Shown one piece after another: positions 46,787 through 55,496 of a DNA stretch of 64,000 nucleotides. Made by a program: the position numbers and the translations under genes. A model generated the notes under the pieces. The model did no database searches. It saw nothing but the letters and a program-made list of their open reading frames with translations, and had not been told where the DNA came from. Source of the DNA: Serinibacter arcticus (lineage in GTDB: Bacteria; Actinomycetota; Actinomycetes; Actinomycetales; Beutenbergiaceae); contig NZ_RHPJ01000004.1 of assembly GCF_004786095.1 (NCBI RefSeq), forward strand, positions 62,001 through 126,000. The letters run 5' to 3'. How positions within the stretch are numbered: the stretch's first letter is position 1; each line of letters starts with the position of its first letter.

Positions 46787-48010
46787 ATGACCGAGAACCA
46801 CACGGAGATCCGCGCCGACGGCGCGTACAAGGTGTTCGGACGGCGAGGGGCCGAGGCGGTCCGCCGTCTCCGCTCCGGCAGCACCCGCGACGAGGTCAAG
46901 CCGCTCGGCACCGCCGCGGTGATCGACGCCTCCTTCGAGGTGCGCAAGGGCGAGATCTTCGTCGTCATGGGGCTGTCGGGCTCCGGCAAGTCGACGCTGA
47001 TCCGCATGCTCAACGGGCTCTGGCGACCGACCGCCGGCTCGATCCACCTCGGCGACGACGACCTCGCCACCGTCTCCCCCGCCCGGCTGCGGGAGATCCG
47101 CCGCACCAAGGTGTCGATGGTGTTCCAGCACTTCGCGCTGCTGCCGCACCGCACCGTGCTCGAGAACGCCGCCTACCCCCTGGAGATCCAGGGGGTGCCG
47201 AAGGAGCAGCGACGGGAGCGCGCCCTGGAGGCGCTGCGACTGGTCGGCCTCGCCGGCTGGGAGGACTCCGTGCCCGGGGCCCTGTCCGGCGGCATGCGCC
47301 AGCGCGTCGGGCTCGCCCGCGCCCTGGCCGCCGACACGGACGTGCTGCTCATGGACGAGGCGTTCTCCGCCCTCGACCCCCTGATCCGCCGGGAGATGCA
47401 GGAGCAGCTGCTCGAGCTGCAGAGCTCGCTCGGCAAGACGATCGTCTTCATCACGCACGACCTCAACGAGGCGATGTTCCTCGGCGACCGCATCGCCATG
47501 ATGCGCGACGGCCGGATCGTCCAGATCGGCACCGCCGAGCAGATCCTGTCCGAGCCGGCGGACGACTACGTCGCGCAGTTCGTCGCCGACGTCGACCGCA
47601 CCCGTGTGCTGACGGCCTCGTCGGTGATGCGCCCCTCGCGCGTGGTCGTCTCGATCTCGGGCGGTCCGCGGCTCGCGCTGCGCACCATGGAGGAGAACGC
47701 CGCCTCGGCCGCGTTCGTCACCGACCGCAACCGCGTCTTCCACGGCACCGTCACCGACACGGCGGTGCTGGACGCGCAGCGTCGGGGGGACGCGGACCTG
47801 AGCGCCGTCGTCGAACCGGACACGCGCCAGGTCCACCCCGACGCCCCGATGTCGGAGATCTTCGCTCCCGCGGCCGAGTCGGTGCTGCCGGTCCCGGTGG
47901 TCGACGACGGCGGCCGGCTCGTCGGCGTCGTCCCGCGCGTCCGCCTGCTCGAGGCGATGTCGCAGACCACCTCCCTCGACGCCACGCCCAGCACGGAGGA
48001 CTCCCTGTGA
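46787..48010 (+). CDS. proV: Glycine betaine/proline ABC transporter ATPase (ProV/OpuAA type)
   Basis: The 407-residue ATPase powers osmoprotectant import. It has Walker A G-L-S-G-S-G-K-S-T (62-70), the signature L-S-G-G-M-R-Q-R (166-173), Walker B V-L-L-M-D-E-A (186-192) and a C-terminal tandem CBS region (about 275-400) typical of ProV/OpuAA, which senses ionic strength. The ATG has GGAAGGA 8 nt upstream. The stop overlaps the permease start as GTGA. This is the first gene of proV-proW-proX. Confidence 0.93.
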   Translation: MTENHTEIRADGAYKVFGRRGAEAVRRLRSGSTRDEVKPLGTAAVIDASFEVRKGEIFVVMGLSGSGKSTLIRMLNGLWRPTAGSIHLGDDDLATVSPARLREIRRTKVSMVFQHFALLPHRTVLENAAYPLEIQGVPKEQRRERALEALRLVGLAGWEDSVPGALSGGMRQRVGLARALAADTDVLLMDEAFSALDPLIRREMQEQLLELQSSLGKTIVFITHDLNEAMFLGDRIAMMRDGRIVQIGTAEQILSEPADDYVAQFVADVDRTRVLTASSVMRPSRVVVSISGGPRLALRTMEENAASAAFVTDRNRVFHGTVTDTAVLDAQRRGDADLSAVVEPDTRQVHPDAPMSEIFAPAAESVLPVPVVDDGGRLVGVVPRVRLLEAMSQTTSLDATPSTEDSL

Positions 48011-48870
48011 ACGACCCGATCATCCGCATCCCCGTCGGCTCCTGGGCCGAGTCCGCCGTCGACTGGCTCACGTCGACCTTCTCAGGGCTGTTCGCGTTCA
48101 TCAAGACCGTGCTCGGTAGCGCCTACGAGGGCCTGGACCAGATCCTGACCGCGCCGCCGTTCTGGGTCGTCGTGCTCGTGCTGGCCGGACTCGCCTGGTG
48201 GGTCAAGAGCTGGAAGATGGCGCTGGGCACCGTGATCGGGCTCGTGCTGATCCAGACCATGAACCAGTGGGACAACGCGATGCACACGCTCGCGCTCGTC
48301 CTCATCGCGACCGTCATCGCGCTGGCGATCGCCGTTCCTGTCGGGATCCTGGCGGCCCGCAACGACGCTGTCTCGCGGGTGATCCGCCCGGTGCTCGACC
48401 TCATGCAGACGCTGCCGGCGCTCGTCTACCTCGTGCCGATGGTGCTCATCTTCCTCACGGGCGCCGTACCCGGGCTCGTCGCCACGATCATCTTCGCCAT
48501 GGCCCCCGGCGTCCGGTTCACCGAGCTGGGCATCCGGCAGGTGGACCGCGAGGTCGTCGAGGCCGGCGAGGCGTTCGGCGCCTCCTCCGGTCGCATCCTG
48601 CGCCAGATCCAGCTGCCGCTGGCCACCCGCACGATCATGGCCGGCGTCAACCAGGTCATCATGCTGGCCCTGTCCATGGTCGTGATCGCCGGTTTCGTCG
48701 GCGCCGCGGGACTGGGCTCCGACGTCACCCGCGCCCTGTCGAGCATCAACATCGGGCTCGGCTTCGAGGCGGGCCTCGCCGTCGTCATTCTCGCGGTCTA
48801 CCTCGACCGCGTCACCTCCGCCCTCGGCACGCGCTCCGCCGTCGCCAAGGCACAGACCGCGGCGTCCTGA
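48007..48870 (+). CDS. proW: Osmoprotectant ABC transporter permease
   Basis: The 287-residue permease has about six hydrophobic segments and the permease-ATPase coupling loop E-A-G-E-A-F-G-A-S-S-G-R-I-L (about 180-193), plus the ProW hallmarks M-N-Q-W and D-L-M-Q-T-L-P-A. The GTG overlaps the stop of the ATPase gene, so the two are translated together. It belongs to the ProW/OpuAB branch of BPD permeases. Confidence 0.93.
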   Translation: MNDPIIRIPVGSWAESAVDWLTSTFSGLFAFIKTVLGSAYEGLDQILTAPPFWVVVLVLAGLAWWVKSWKMALGTVIGLVLIQTMNQWDNAMHTLALVLIATVIALAIAVPVGILAARNDAVSRVIRPVLDLMQTLPALVYLVPMVLIFLTGAVPGLVATIIFAMAPGVRFTELGIRQVDREVVEAGEAFGASSGRILRQIQLPLATRTIMAGVNQVIMLALSMVVIAGFVGAAGLGSDVTRALSSINIGLGFEAGLAVVILAVYLDRVTSALGTRSAVAKAQTAAS

Positions 48871-48885
48871 CCGACGCCGACCGCC

Positions 48886-48904
48886 GCGCACCCCTCGGGT
48901 GCGC
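48886..48904 (+). terminator. Hairpin between permease and substrate-binding genes
   Basis: GCGCACCC and GGGTGCGC (48886-48893, 48897-48904) form an 8-bp stem with a CTC loop in the 83-nt gap. It may attenuate or process the transcript so that the binding protein is made in excess, a usual need in such operons. Confidence 0.5.
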
Positions 48905-48953
48905 GTCCCCAACCAGAGCTGACGGCAACGTCAGCCGAAGGAAGGTAGCAACC

Positions 48954-49892
48954 ATGACCGTCTCCACCCGCCGCCGCACCCTCGCGGCCGTGGCCGCAGC
49001 GGCCCTCGGCCTCACCCTGGCCGCCTGCTCCACCGACGACGCGGGCTCCGGCTCGACGTCGGACGGCTCCGGCTCGGCCTCCTCCGAGGACGAGACCACC
49101 GTCCGCATCGGCATCCCGTCCGGCTGGGACGAGGGCATCGCCGTCTCCCACCTGTGGAAGGCCGTGCTCGAGGACGAGGGCTACACCGTCGAGACCCAGA
49201 CCGCCGACATCGGCATCCTGTTCACCGGGCTCGCCGGTGGCGACTTCGACCTGATGTTCGACGGCTGGCTGCCGCTGACGCACGCCTCCTACTGGGAGCG
49301 CTACAGCGAGGACCTCACCGACCTGGGCGTCTGGTACGACGACGCCAAGCTGACGATCGCCGTCAACGAGGACTCCCCCGCGCAGTCGCTCGAGGACCTG
49401 GCCGCGATGGCCGACGAGTACGACAACCGGCTCGTCGGCATCGAGCCGGGCGCCGGTCTGACCGAGACCACGATCGACGCCGTCATCCCCGAGTACGGCC
49501 TCGAGGGCATGGACTACATCACGTCCTCCACGCCCGCGATGCTCGCCGAGCTCTCGGCCAAGGCCGACAGCGGCGAGAACATCGCCGTCACGCTGTGGCG
49601 CCCGCACTGGGCCTACGACGCGTTCCCGGTCCGCGACCTCGAGGACCCGGCCGGCACGCTCGGCGAGGCCGAGGAGATCCACACGTTCGGCGCGGCCGAC
49701 GTGATGGAGCGGTTCCCGGAGCTGTCGACCTGGGTCGAGGCGTTCGAGCTGTCCGACGAGCAGCTCTTCGAGCTCGAGAACATGATGTTCAACGACGACG
49801 CGTACGCCGACGACCTCGACGGCGCGGCCGCCGCGTGGCTCGACGCCAACCCGGACTTCGTGACGGACCTCAAGGAGGCGGCGCAGGCCTGA
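48954..49892 (+). CDS. proX: Glycine betaine/proline-binding lipoprotein
   Basis: The 312-residue protein is the extracytoplasmic receptor of the importer: a signal peptide with lipobox L-A-A-C (C25), a Ser/Gly/Asp-rich linker (26-48) and an OpuAC-type ligand-binding domain. Trp residues that could cage betaine are visible (G-W-D, D-G-W-L, Y-W-E, L-W-R-P-H-W). GAAGGAAGG lies 8 nt before the ATG. It closes the operon; a nested palindrome starting 52 nt on may act as terminator. Confidence 0.92.
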   Translation: MTVSTRRRTLAAVAAAALGLTLAACSTDDAGSGSTSDGSGSASSEDETTVRIGIPSGWDEGIAVSHLWKAVLEDEGYTVETQTADIGILFTGLAGGDFDLMFDGWLPLTHASYWERYSEDLTDLGVWYDDAKLTIAVNEDSPAQSLEDLAAMADEYDNRLVGIEPGAGLTETTIDAVIPEYGLEGMDYITSSTPAMLAELSAKADSGENIAVTLWRPHWAYDAFPVRDLEDPAGTLGEAEEIHTFGAADVMERFPELSTWVEAFELSDEQLFELENMMFNDDAYADDLDGAAAAWLDANPDFVTDLKEAAQA

Positions 49893-49944
49893 CCTTCGCC
49901 GCGCCGCGCTCCACCAGCACCACCAGCACGACCAGCACCACCTG

Positions 49945-50019
49945 ACGCCGAGTTCGGGCTCTTGTCGCGAGTTCGGGGATCTGATCCCCGAACTCGCCCG
50001 CAGAGCCCGAACTCGGCGT
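49945..50019. repeat. Nested palindromic repeat, left copy
   Basis: Outer arms of 18 bp (49945-49962 and 50002-50019) enclose inner arms of 15 bp (49967-49981 and 49983-49997). All four arms share the core GAGTTCGGG. The same layout recurs at 51193-51265, on the far side of the next gene. It could also terminate the osmoprotectant operon. Confidence 0.85.
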
Positions 50020-50122
50020 TCGTGCGCCACCGAACTGTCCCCAGTGGACGACGGCGGCACTCCCGCAGGCTGGCCGATGACCCGCTGACACGCGCGGGGC
50101 GAGGACCACCACGCTGACGGAC

Positions 50123-51103
50123 ATGGAGCCTCGTGACTCGTGGGACGGACTCGCCTCGCCCAGCCGTGGCCTGACCATGCAACCCCGGCACCTTCCCGAC
50201 CTCGTGCGGGCGCGCGATCTGCGGCAGCTCGTGTCGGAAGGTCGCGATGACGCCGGCCCCCTGGTCCGCGTGCGCCGAGGGGTGCTCGCTCCGGCGACCC
50301 CGCCCTCAGCGCCGAGCACGACTGAGAGCCCGGCCGCGCGGGGGGTCGACGACGTGCTGAGACATGCTCGGGCGTTCGAGAGGGTGGCGGGGGCGAGGTT
50401 CGCGTTCAGCCGCACCACCGCAGCCACGTTGCTGGGCTGCTGGGTGCTGCGCCCGGGCCTGCCGGTGCACGTCACGCAGGAGACGCGGTCGAGCACGTCC
50501 GCGGAGGATCGCCGTCTGGTGGTCCGACACCGGCAGCACGTCCCCGACCGTGACCTGCGGGTGCACGACGACGTCGTCGTGACCAGCATCGAGCGCACGG
50601 TGGTCGAGTGTGCCGCGACCCTGCCGTTCACGGCGGCGGTCGTGCTCGCGGACTCGGGACTGAGACTGGGGGCCGACCGCGCGGTCATCGAGGACCTTCT
50701 CGCCTCCCTCGCGGGACACCGGGGCATCCGCAACGCCCGCGCGGCGATCGAGGCCGCGACGAGCGTCGTGCACTCGCCGGGCGAGTCGATGGTCCGGGCC
50801 GTCGCGCTTCGCGCCGGGCTCCCCGCGCCGACACCGCTGCACGTGGTCGACACCGACCTCGGCCCCCAGGAGCTCGACATCGCCTGGGTGCACGAGCGCG
50901 TCGCCGTCGAGATGGATGGGGCAGTCAAGCTCGTGGGGCTCGGCGAGGCTGACCTGACGCGCCGGCTGCACGCAGCGATGGAGCGGCACGACGCGCTCAC
51001 CCGCGCGGGCTGGGTGATCCTTCGCGTGACGTGGGCGATGGTGCTGCGCGAGGCCGAGCTGGCGAGACGCCTCACCCGCCTCGTCCGTCACCGGCTGGTC
51101 TGA
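50123..51103 (+). CDS. AbiEi-like N-terminal domain with DUF559/PD-(D/E)XK-like C-terminus
   Basis: The 326-residue product resembles actinobacterial proteins that join an AbiEi-type region (about 20-200, with V-T-S-I-E-R-T-V-V-E-C-A) to a C-terminal DUF559-like endonuclease fold (about 215-320). The candidate active site is E221, D252 and E263-x-D265 in V-A-V-E-M-D-G, followed by R-R-x-A-x-W-spaced helices. AbiEi proteins are antitoxins or abortive-infection factors; no AbiEii toxin partner lies next to it. The start is uncertain: there is no good ribosome site at 50123, and an ATG at 50177 is also possible. It is bracketed by a shared palindromic repeat. Confidence 0.75.
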   Translation: MEPRDSWDGLASPSRGLTMQPRHLPDLVRARDLRQLVSEGRDDAGPLVRVRRGVLAPATPPSAPSTTESPAARGVDDVLRHARAFERVAGARFAFSRTTAATLLGCWVLRPGLPVHVTQETRSSTSAEDRRLVVRHRQHVPDRDLRVHDDVVVTSIERTVVECAATLPFTAAVVLADSGLRLGADRAVIEDLLASLAGHRGIRNARAAIEAATSVVHSPGESMVRAVALRAGLPAPTPLHVVDTDLGPQELDIAWVHERVAVEMDGAVKLVGLGEADLTRRLHAAMERHDALTRAGWVILRVTWAMVLREAELARRLTRLVRHRLV

Positions 51104-51140
51104 GACTCACCCTCGACTCCGCCGGTCTCCAACCCGGTCA

Positions 51141-51267
51141 CCGCCGAGTTCGGGACTTGTCGCCGAGGTCGGGCCTTCCTCGAGCCCACCAACGCCGAGT
51201 TCGGGACTTGTTGCCGAGTTCGGGGCGCTAACGCCCGAACTCGGCAGTAAACCCCGAACTCGGCGGA
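51141..51267. repeat. Nested palindromic repeat, right copy plus half copy
   Basis: A half copy (51141-51173) precedes a full element: outer arms of 13 bp at 51193-51205 and 51253-51265, inner arms of 13 bp at 51212-51224 and 51234-51246. Core GAGTTCGGG and the CTTGT spacer match the left copy, so the gene between is bracketed by 2.5 copies. Confidence 0.85.
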
Positions 51268-51345
51268 TCGAGCCGTTGCCGGCGCGGCCGCAGCGGTGCC
51301 ACAGCGCGGCGCCGGGGCGGCGCCAGGGCCGCCGGCGCGCGGGCG

Positions 51346-52269
51346 TCAGCCGGCGACGGCGTGGCGCAGGTCCGGCTCCAGGTAGATGACCCGCGCGATC
51401 GGAACGGCTTCGCGGACGCGCCGCTCCGCGCCGTCGATCGCCTCGGCGACGTCGGCCGCCGTGGCTGCGGACGGCACCTCGATCTTCGCCACCACGAGCA
51501 GCTCCTCCGGACCGAGATGCAGCGTCTTGAGGTGGATGATCGACGTCACCCCGCCACCCACGAGCGCCTCCCGCACCGCCGCGACGACGCCGGGTCCAGC
51601 GCTCTCGCCGAGCAGCAGCGACGCCGTCTCGCGCGCCAGGATCGCGGCGATCGCCACCAGCAGGAGCCCGATCGCGGCCGACCCGATCGCGTCCCACCTG
51701 CCGTCACCCGTCACGAGCGTCATCGAGACGCCGAACCCCGCCAGCACCAGGCCGACCAGCGCCCCGAGGTCCTCCAGCAGGATGACCGGCAGCTCGGGCG
51801 ACTTCGACGTCGTGATGAAGGACCACCAGGACTGCTCGCCCTTGCTCGGCCGCGACTCGTGCACCGCGGTCCGCAGCGAGAAGCCCTCCATGACGATGGC
51901 GAGGGCGAGCACGGCGAGCGGCACCCACCACCAGCGACCCTCGATGGGGTGGGGGTCGGAGAACTTGTGCCACGCCTCGTACAGCGCGAAGAGCCCACCG
52001 AGGGTGAAGAGCACGATCGAGACGACGAACGCGTAGAAGTAGCGTGCCCGGCCGTAGCCGAACGGGTGCTCGGCATCGGCGGCGCGTACCGCCCGACGCC
52101 CGCCGAGCAGCAGCAGGAGCTGGTTGCCGGAGTCGGCCACCGAGTGAACGCCCTCGGCGAGCATCGAGGACGAACCCGTCAGCGCCCAGGCGACGAACTT
52201 CGTGACGGCGATACCGAGATTCGCTGCCAGGGCCGCGATGATCGCCCTGTTTCCACCCTTGGTCGACAT
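51346..52269 (-). CDS. Cation diffusion facilitator family transporter
   Basis: The 307-residue product is a CDF-type metal/proton antiporter with five or six helices. Conserved sites include H-S-V-A-D-S-G-N-Q (about 42-50), H-P-F-G-Y-G-R (about 68-74) and the second metal helix L-L-E-D-L-G-A (about 162-168), where the usual H-x-x-x-D is replaced by E-D, as in the SLC30A9-like subgroup. A C-terminal cytoplasmic domain follows. Substrate (zinc, iron or manganese) unknown. GGGAGG lies 7 nt before the ATG. Confidence 0.88.
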   Translation of the reverse strand: MSTKGGNRAIIAALAANLGIAVTKFVAWALTGSSSMLAEGVHSVADSGNQLLLLLGGRRAVRAADAEHPFGYGRARYFYAFVVSIVLFTLGGLFALYEAWHKFSDPHPIEGRWWWVPLAVLALAIVMEGFSLRTAVHESRPSKGEQSWWSFITTSKSPELPVILLEDLGALVGLVLAGFGVSMTLVTGDGRWDAIGSAAIGLLLVAIAAILARETASLLLGESAGPGVVAAVREALVGGGVTSIIHLKTLHLGPEELLVVAKIEVPSAATAADVAEAIDGAERRVREAVPIARVIYLEPDLRHAVAG

Positions 52270-52384
52270 GTCGATCCCTCCCGAAGGCGCACCGTGCGCC
52301 GTCGAGGATCGTAGACCTCGCTGGGCGAGATCCCGCCGACCCGCCCGGCCGACCGGGCCGGGTCGCCTCGGGACGAGCCGCGGC

Positions 52385-52573
52385 TCAGGCCTGGAGGGTG
52401 CGCGCCTCGTCCGCGAGCAGGACGGGGACGCCGTCGCGCACCGGGTACGCCAGCGGCGACTCGGCGGAGGTGTTGCGCAGCTCGGGGGTGCCGTCGGGGG
52501 ACGTGCCGTCGACGAGCTCGGTGCCGGTCACGGGGCAGCGCAGCGACTGCCTGACCCAGTCGTTCGTGGTCAT
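52385..52573 (-). CDS. Trm112-family small protein
   Basis: A 62-residue protein with L-R-C-P-V-T-G at 11-17 and L-A-Y-P-V-R-D-G-V-P-V-L-L near the end, the layout of bacterial Trm112-like (YcaR-type) proteins. In eukaryotes Trm112 activates methyltransferases; the bacterial role is unclear. GGAGGAG lies 6 nt before the ATG. It starts 2 nt after the DUF3499 stop, so the two are coupled. Confidence 0.85.
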   Translation of the reverse strand: MTTNDWVRQSLRCPVTGTELVDGTSPDGTPELRNTSAESPLAYPVRDGVPVLLADEARTLQA

Positions 52574-52575
52574 GG

Positions 52576-52962
52576 TCACTCTCCTCCGTCCAGCACGCGC
52601 AGGTGACCGCGGCGCCGGGGGGTGCTCGAGGCGGGCGGCTCCTCGATCGGGGGCCGTCCCTGGGCGGGGGGTGTCGCGCGGCGCGGGACGCTGCGCGAGG
52701 CCTCGCGGACGGCGTCGGCCAGCGCCACGAGGTCGTCGGACGTCGGCGCTGCCGGCGTCAGGTCGACGTCGAGACGCACGACCTCCCAGCCGCGGGGAAC
52801 GGTCAGGCGACCGGCGTGCGCACCGCACAGGTCGTAGGAGTGCGGTTCGGCGTGCGTGGCCAGCGGGCCGAGCACCGCCGTGGAGTCCGCGTAGACGTAC
52901 GTCAGCGTGGCGACGGCGGGCTGCGCGCACGTGGCTCGGGTGCACTGACGGGCGGGTCTCAC
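52576..52962 (-). CDS. DUF3499 family protein
   Basis: A 128-residue protein with the DUF3499 pattern: R-Q-C-T-R-A-T-C, A-V-A-T-L-T-Y-V-Y-A-D-S-T-A-V-L-G-P-L, then D-L-C-G-A-H and G-W-E-V-V-R-L. Cysteines at both ends of the domain suggest a metal site. The GTG at 52962 was chosen over a TTG three codons upstream because a weak GTAGG lies 6 to 8 nt before it. Actinobacteria-specific; function unknown. It is divergent from the metallopeptidase-like gene. Confidence 0.88.
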   Translation of the reverse strand: MRPARQCTRATCAQPAVATLTYVYADSTAVLGPLATHAEPHSYDLCGAHAGRLTVPRGWEVVRLDVDLTPAAPTSDDLVALADAVREASRSVPRRATPPAQGRPPIEEPPASSTPRRRGHLRVLDGGE

Positions 52963-53026
52963 ACGTGCCAACCTACCCCGTGGGTGCGCCGACGTCGCAC
53001 CGCCGCCACCGGGCTACCGTGAGGTC

Positions 53027-53509
53027 ATGGCCTCCCCCGCACCACGTCCCACCGGTGGCACCGACGTCGGGGACCTCGCCATCCCGTCCCGCCGCGGCGC
53101 CCGACGGCGCGACCGCCGCGGTCGTGGCGTGCGCGGCCCGCTCCTGCCGCCCGGCATGCCCGCCGCGCGCAGCCGCGCGGAACGGTTCGACGACGCCGTC
53201 CTCGAGGTCGTCGAGGCGCTCGAGCGACGCTGGGAGCAGCAGCTGCGCGGCGTGGAGTACGCCGTGGAGGACGTGCCGCCGTCGGATCCCTCGCCCTGGG
53301 AGCACGGGGTCCCGCTCGGCCGCTACTTCGCGGCGGACCCGGTGGCCGGCCTGACCCACCGGATCGTGCTGTACCGGCGCGTGGTCGAGGAGCGGGTGGA
53401 CGACCCCGAGATGCTGCGCTCGCTCGTGCGGGAGGTCATCGTGGAGCAGGTGGCGCAGCTGCTCAACCGGCGGCCCGAGGAGGTCGACCCGGGCTACCGG
53501 GGCGACTGA
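53027..53509 (+). CDS. Metallopeptidase-family protein with degenerate zinc motif
   Basis: The 160-residue product resembles the small zincin-like (DUF1025-type) family that follows DUF3499 in actinobacteria: a basic N-terminus, then E-V-V-E-A-L-E-R-R-W and I-V-L-Y-R-R. Where active members have H-E-x-x-H, this one reads V-R-E-V-I-V-E-Q-V-A-Q-L-L, so both histidines are lost. It is probably not a peptidase. TACCGT lies 6 nt before the ATG with no ribosome site. It ends 10 nt from the convergent DUF5719 gene. Confidence 0.8.
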   Translation: MASPAPRPTGGTDVGDLAIPSRRGARRRDRRGRGVRGPLLPPGMPAARSRAERFDDAVLEVVEALERRWEQQLRGVEYAVEDVPPSDPSPWEHGVPLGRYFAADPVAGLTHRIVLYRRVVEERVDDPEMLRSLVREVIVEQVAQLLNRRPEEVDPGYRGD

Positions 53510-53519
53510 GCGCGACCCG

Positions 53520-55496
53520 TCAGCTCCCCGAGATCGTGATCGCGGCGGAGCGTTCCACCTGCGGATCGGCCTGCGCGGCGACGACGGCGATGAGCTCGCC
53601 GAGCACGTCGCCCCAGGACAGGACGGTCGAGGAGCTCACCGGGCCGGTCGAGTCGAGCAGCACGCCGGCGACGCCCGAGCCCAGCCCCGACACCTCCAGC
53701 GCGGTGCTGCCCCCCGCCGCGACGGCGATCTCCCGGGCCGAGACCACCTCGCCCGTGCCGTTCACCGCCGTCACCGTGACGTCGGCGTCCGTGTCCTCGC
53801 CGTTGCCGACCACGAGCACGGCGCGGTCCACGAGAGAACCGAGTCCGGGCACCGCGACGGCGGCGGCGGTCGCGCTCGGCACGGCCGGCAACCACGCCCT
53901 GTCGACGACGGGCACGTCGGGGTCCTCGGGCGCGGGGTCGCCGCGACGCACCAGCATCGCGCCGGCGACGACGGGGTCCTGCGCCGTCACCTGCAGCGTG
54001 AACGTCCCGGCCGGCGAACCGGCGAGCGAGACGTCGGCGACCGCTCCGGGCTCGATCACGAGCCCGGCCTCGTCGGTGAGGGACGTGGCACCCTCGGCAC
54101 CGAGCAGGTCGAGCTGCACCGTGGTGGGCTCGTCGTTCGGGTTGAGGATGCGGACGAGGCTGGGGTCCTCCTCGTCGACCGTGGTGGTGGTCAGCACGAC
54201 GCCGGGCAGCAGCTGCGTGAGCGCCGGGGCCGCCGTCGGGGCGACGACGTCGGTCCCCGCCGGCGTGAGCCCGGTCAGCTGGGACGTCTGGACCGTGGGG
54301 CTGACCTGACCACCCGTGGCGGTCACGAGGATCGCGAGACGCTCGACGTCGGGCACGGTGGCCTCGAGCGCCTGCGTCACCTCCTGACCGGCAGGCACGA
54401 GGATGCTCGTGCCCCCGACCGCCACCTCGCCGACGGCGTCCCACGCCCTGATCGTGACCGTGGCCGCCGTGGCGCCGACGTTGCGCAGGCTGAGGACGGC
54501 GGAGGCACCCACCAGCGTCGTGCCGCCGACGAGCCAGGACGAGGTCGCCGCCGCCGGGCACGTGGCCGCCGCGAGTCCGCGCAGGTCGCCGGAGTCGGCG
54601 CGCGAGACGCTCGCGGCCGCGGCGAACGCGGCCGCCGTGGCGGTGGGCTCGGCGCGCAGCACGCTGGAGCCGGTGGGGGCGACGAGCTCGCCGACGAGGG
54701 CGTCGGCGCTGCCCGACAGCTCCAGCGGGGCGGCGCCGTCCGAGACGAGCGGGGCGAGCGTGGCGGCGGCGGGGTCGTCGGCGCGCGGGACGACGAGCCC
54801 GCGCACGGCGGCCGTGGTCGCCGACGCACCACCGAGCTCGGTGTCGGTCCCCCCGGTCGCGCCGCCGGGGAGAACCCCGGGTCCGGGGCACGCCAGCGCG
54901 ACCTGGGTCGGCGGGACGGCGACGGCGAGCGGGTCGGACGACGCCGGGGCCGCGCGATCGAACAGACCGCCCCCGAACGCGACACCACCGGCGAGGGCGA
55001 GCACGAGGCCGCCCGTGAGGATCGATCCGGCGCGGCGCAGCGCCGAACGGTCGCGGGGCGCGCGAGCGGCCCTGGCGGCCCTGGCCTCGCGCGGCGTGCG
55101 CGCCGGGCGAGGCGCGGGCTTCTGCTTCTCCTCGGTCCCCGGAGAGGCCACTGCGGTCGCGGCGGCGCCGGGCTCGTCCGCGGCAGGTGCGGGAGCGGGC
55201 CCCTCGAGCTCGCCGGGCTCGGCCTCGACCGACTCCTTCGGCTCCGGGTCCGACTCGGGGTCGGCCTCCGTGGCCTCGGGCTCGGGCTCGGGCTCGATGG
55301 CCTCGGGCTCGGCTGCCTCGGGCTCCATCTCAGGCTCCGGCTCGGGCGGCGTGGCCGGCGGCGTCAACCGGTAGGGCGACGCCAGGGACACCGCGTCCTC
55401 CCCCGGGCCGGACCCGGGCTCGCGCCCCTCGTCGTCGCGCTCGTCGCGCTCGTCGCGCTCGTCGCGCTCGTCGTTCTGGTGCGTGTCGCGGGTCAT
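53520..55496 (-). CDS. DUF5719 family envelope protein
   Basis: The 658-residue product has a charged N-terminus with E-R-D repeats, an acidic Pro/Glu-rich segment (about 40-120), a basic patch, one transmembrane helix (about 155-175) and a large extracytoplasmic beta-rich region made of Ig-like repeats, rich in Ala, Thr and Val. This matches DUF5719 proteins of actinobacteria, which lie beside a giant glycosyltransferase and WhiB. Function unknown; an envelope role is inferred. The ATG overlaps the glycosyltransferase stop as ATGA. Confidence 0.8.
   Translation of the reverse strand: MTRDTHQNDERDERDERDERDDEGREPGSGPGEDAVSLASPYRLTPPATPPEPEPEMEPEAAEPEAIEPEPEPEATEADPESDPEPKESVEAEPGELEGPAPAPAADEPGAAATAVASPGTEEKQKPAPRPARTPREARAARAARAPRDRSALRRAGSILTGGLVLALAGGVAFGGGLFDRAAPASSDPLAVAVPPTQVALACPGPGVLPGGATGGTDTELGGASATTAAVRGLVVPRADDPAAATLAPLVSDGAAPLELSGSADALVGELVAPTGSSVLRAEPTATAAAFAAAASVSRADSGDLRGLAAATCPAAATSSWLVGGTTLVGASAVLSLRNVGATAATVTIRAWDAVGEVAVGGTSILVPAGQEVTQALEATVPDVERLAILVTATGGQVSPTVQTSQLTGLTPAGTDVVAPTAAPALTQLLPGVVLTTTTVDEEDPSLVRILNPNDEPTTVQLDLLGAEGATSLTDEAGLVIEPGAVADVSLAGSPAGTFTLQVTAQDPVVAGAMLVRRGDPAPEDPDVPVVDRAWLPAVPSATAAAVAVPGLGSLVDRAVLVVGNGEDTDADVTVTAVNGTGEVVSAREIAVAAGGSTALEVSGLGSGVAGVLLDSTGPVSSSTVLSWGDVLGELIAVVAAQADPQVERSAAITISGS
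55434..55469. repeat. Intragenic 9-bp tandem repeat in DUF5719
   Basis: Four perfect copies of GTCGCGCTC on the plus strand encode E-R-D-E-R-D-E-R-D on the minus strand, near the DUF5719 start. The unit is a multiple of three, so slippage would change length without shifting the frame. Confidence 0.85.

Noticed and set aside
50123-51103. Calling the AbiEi-like gene a complete type IV toxin-antitoxin system
   Set aside because: No AbiEii nucleotidyltransferase toxin gene lies on either side; the partner cannot be shown.
55434-55469. CRISPR array at the tandem repeat
   Set aside because: Units are 9 bp, contiguous and in frame within a gene; there are no spacers or cas genes.
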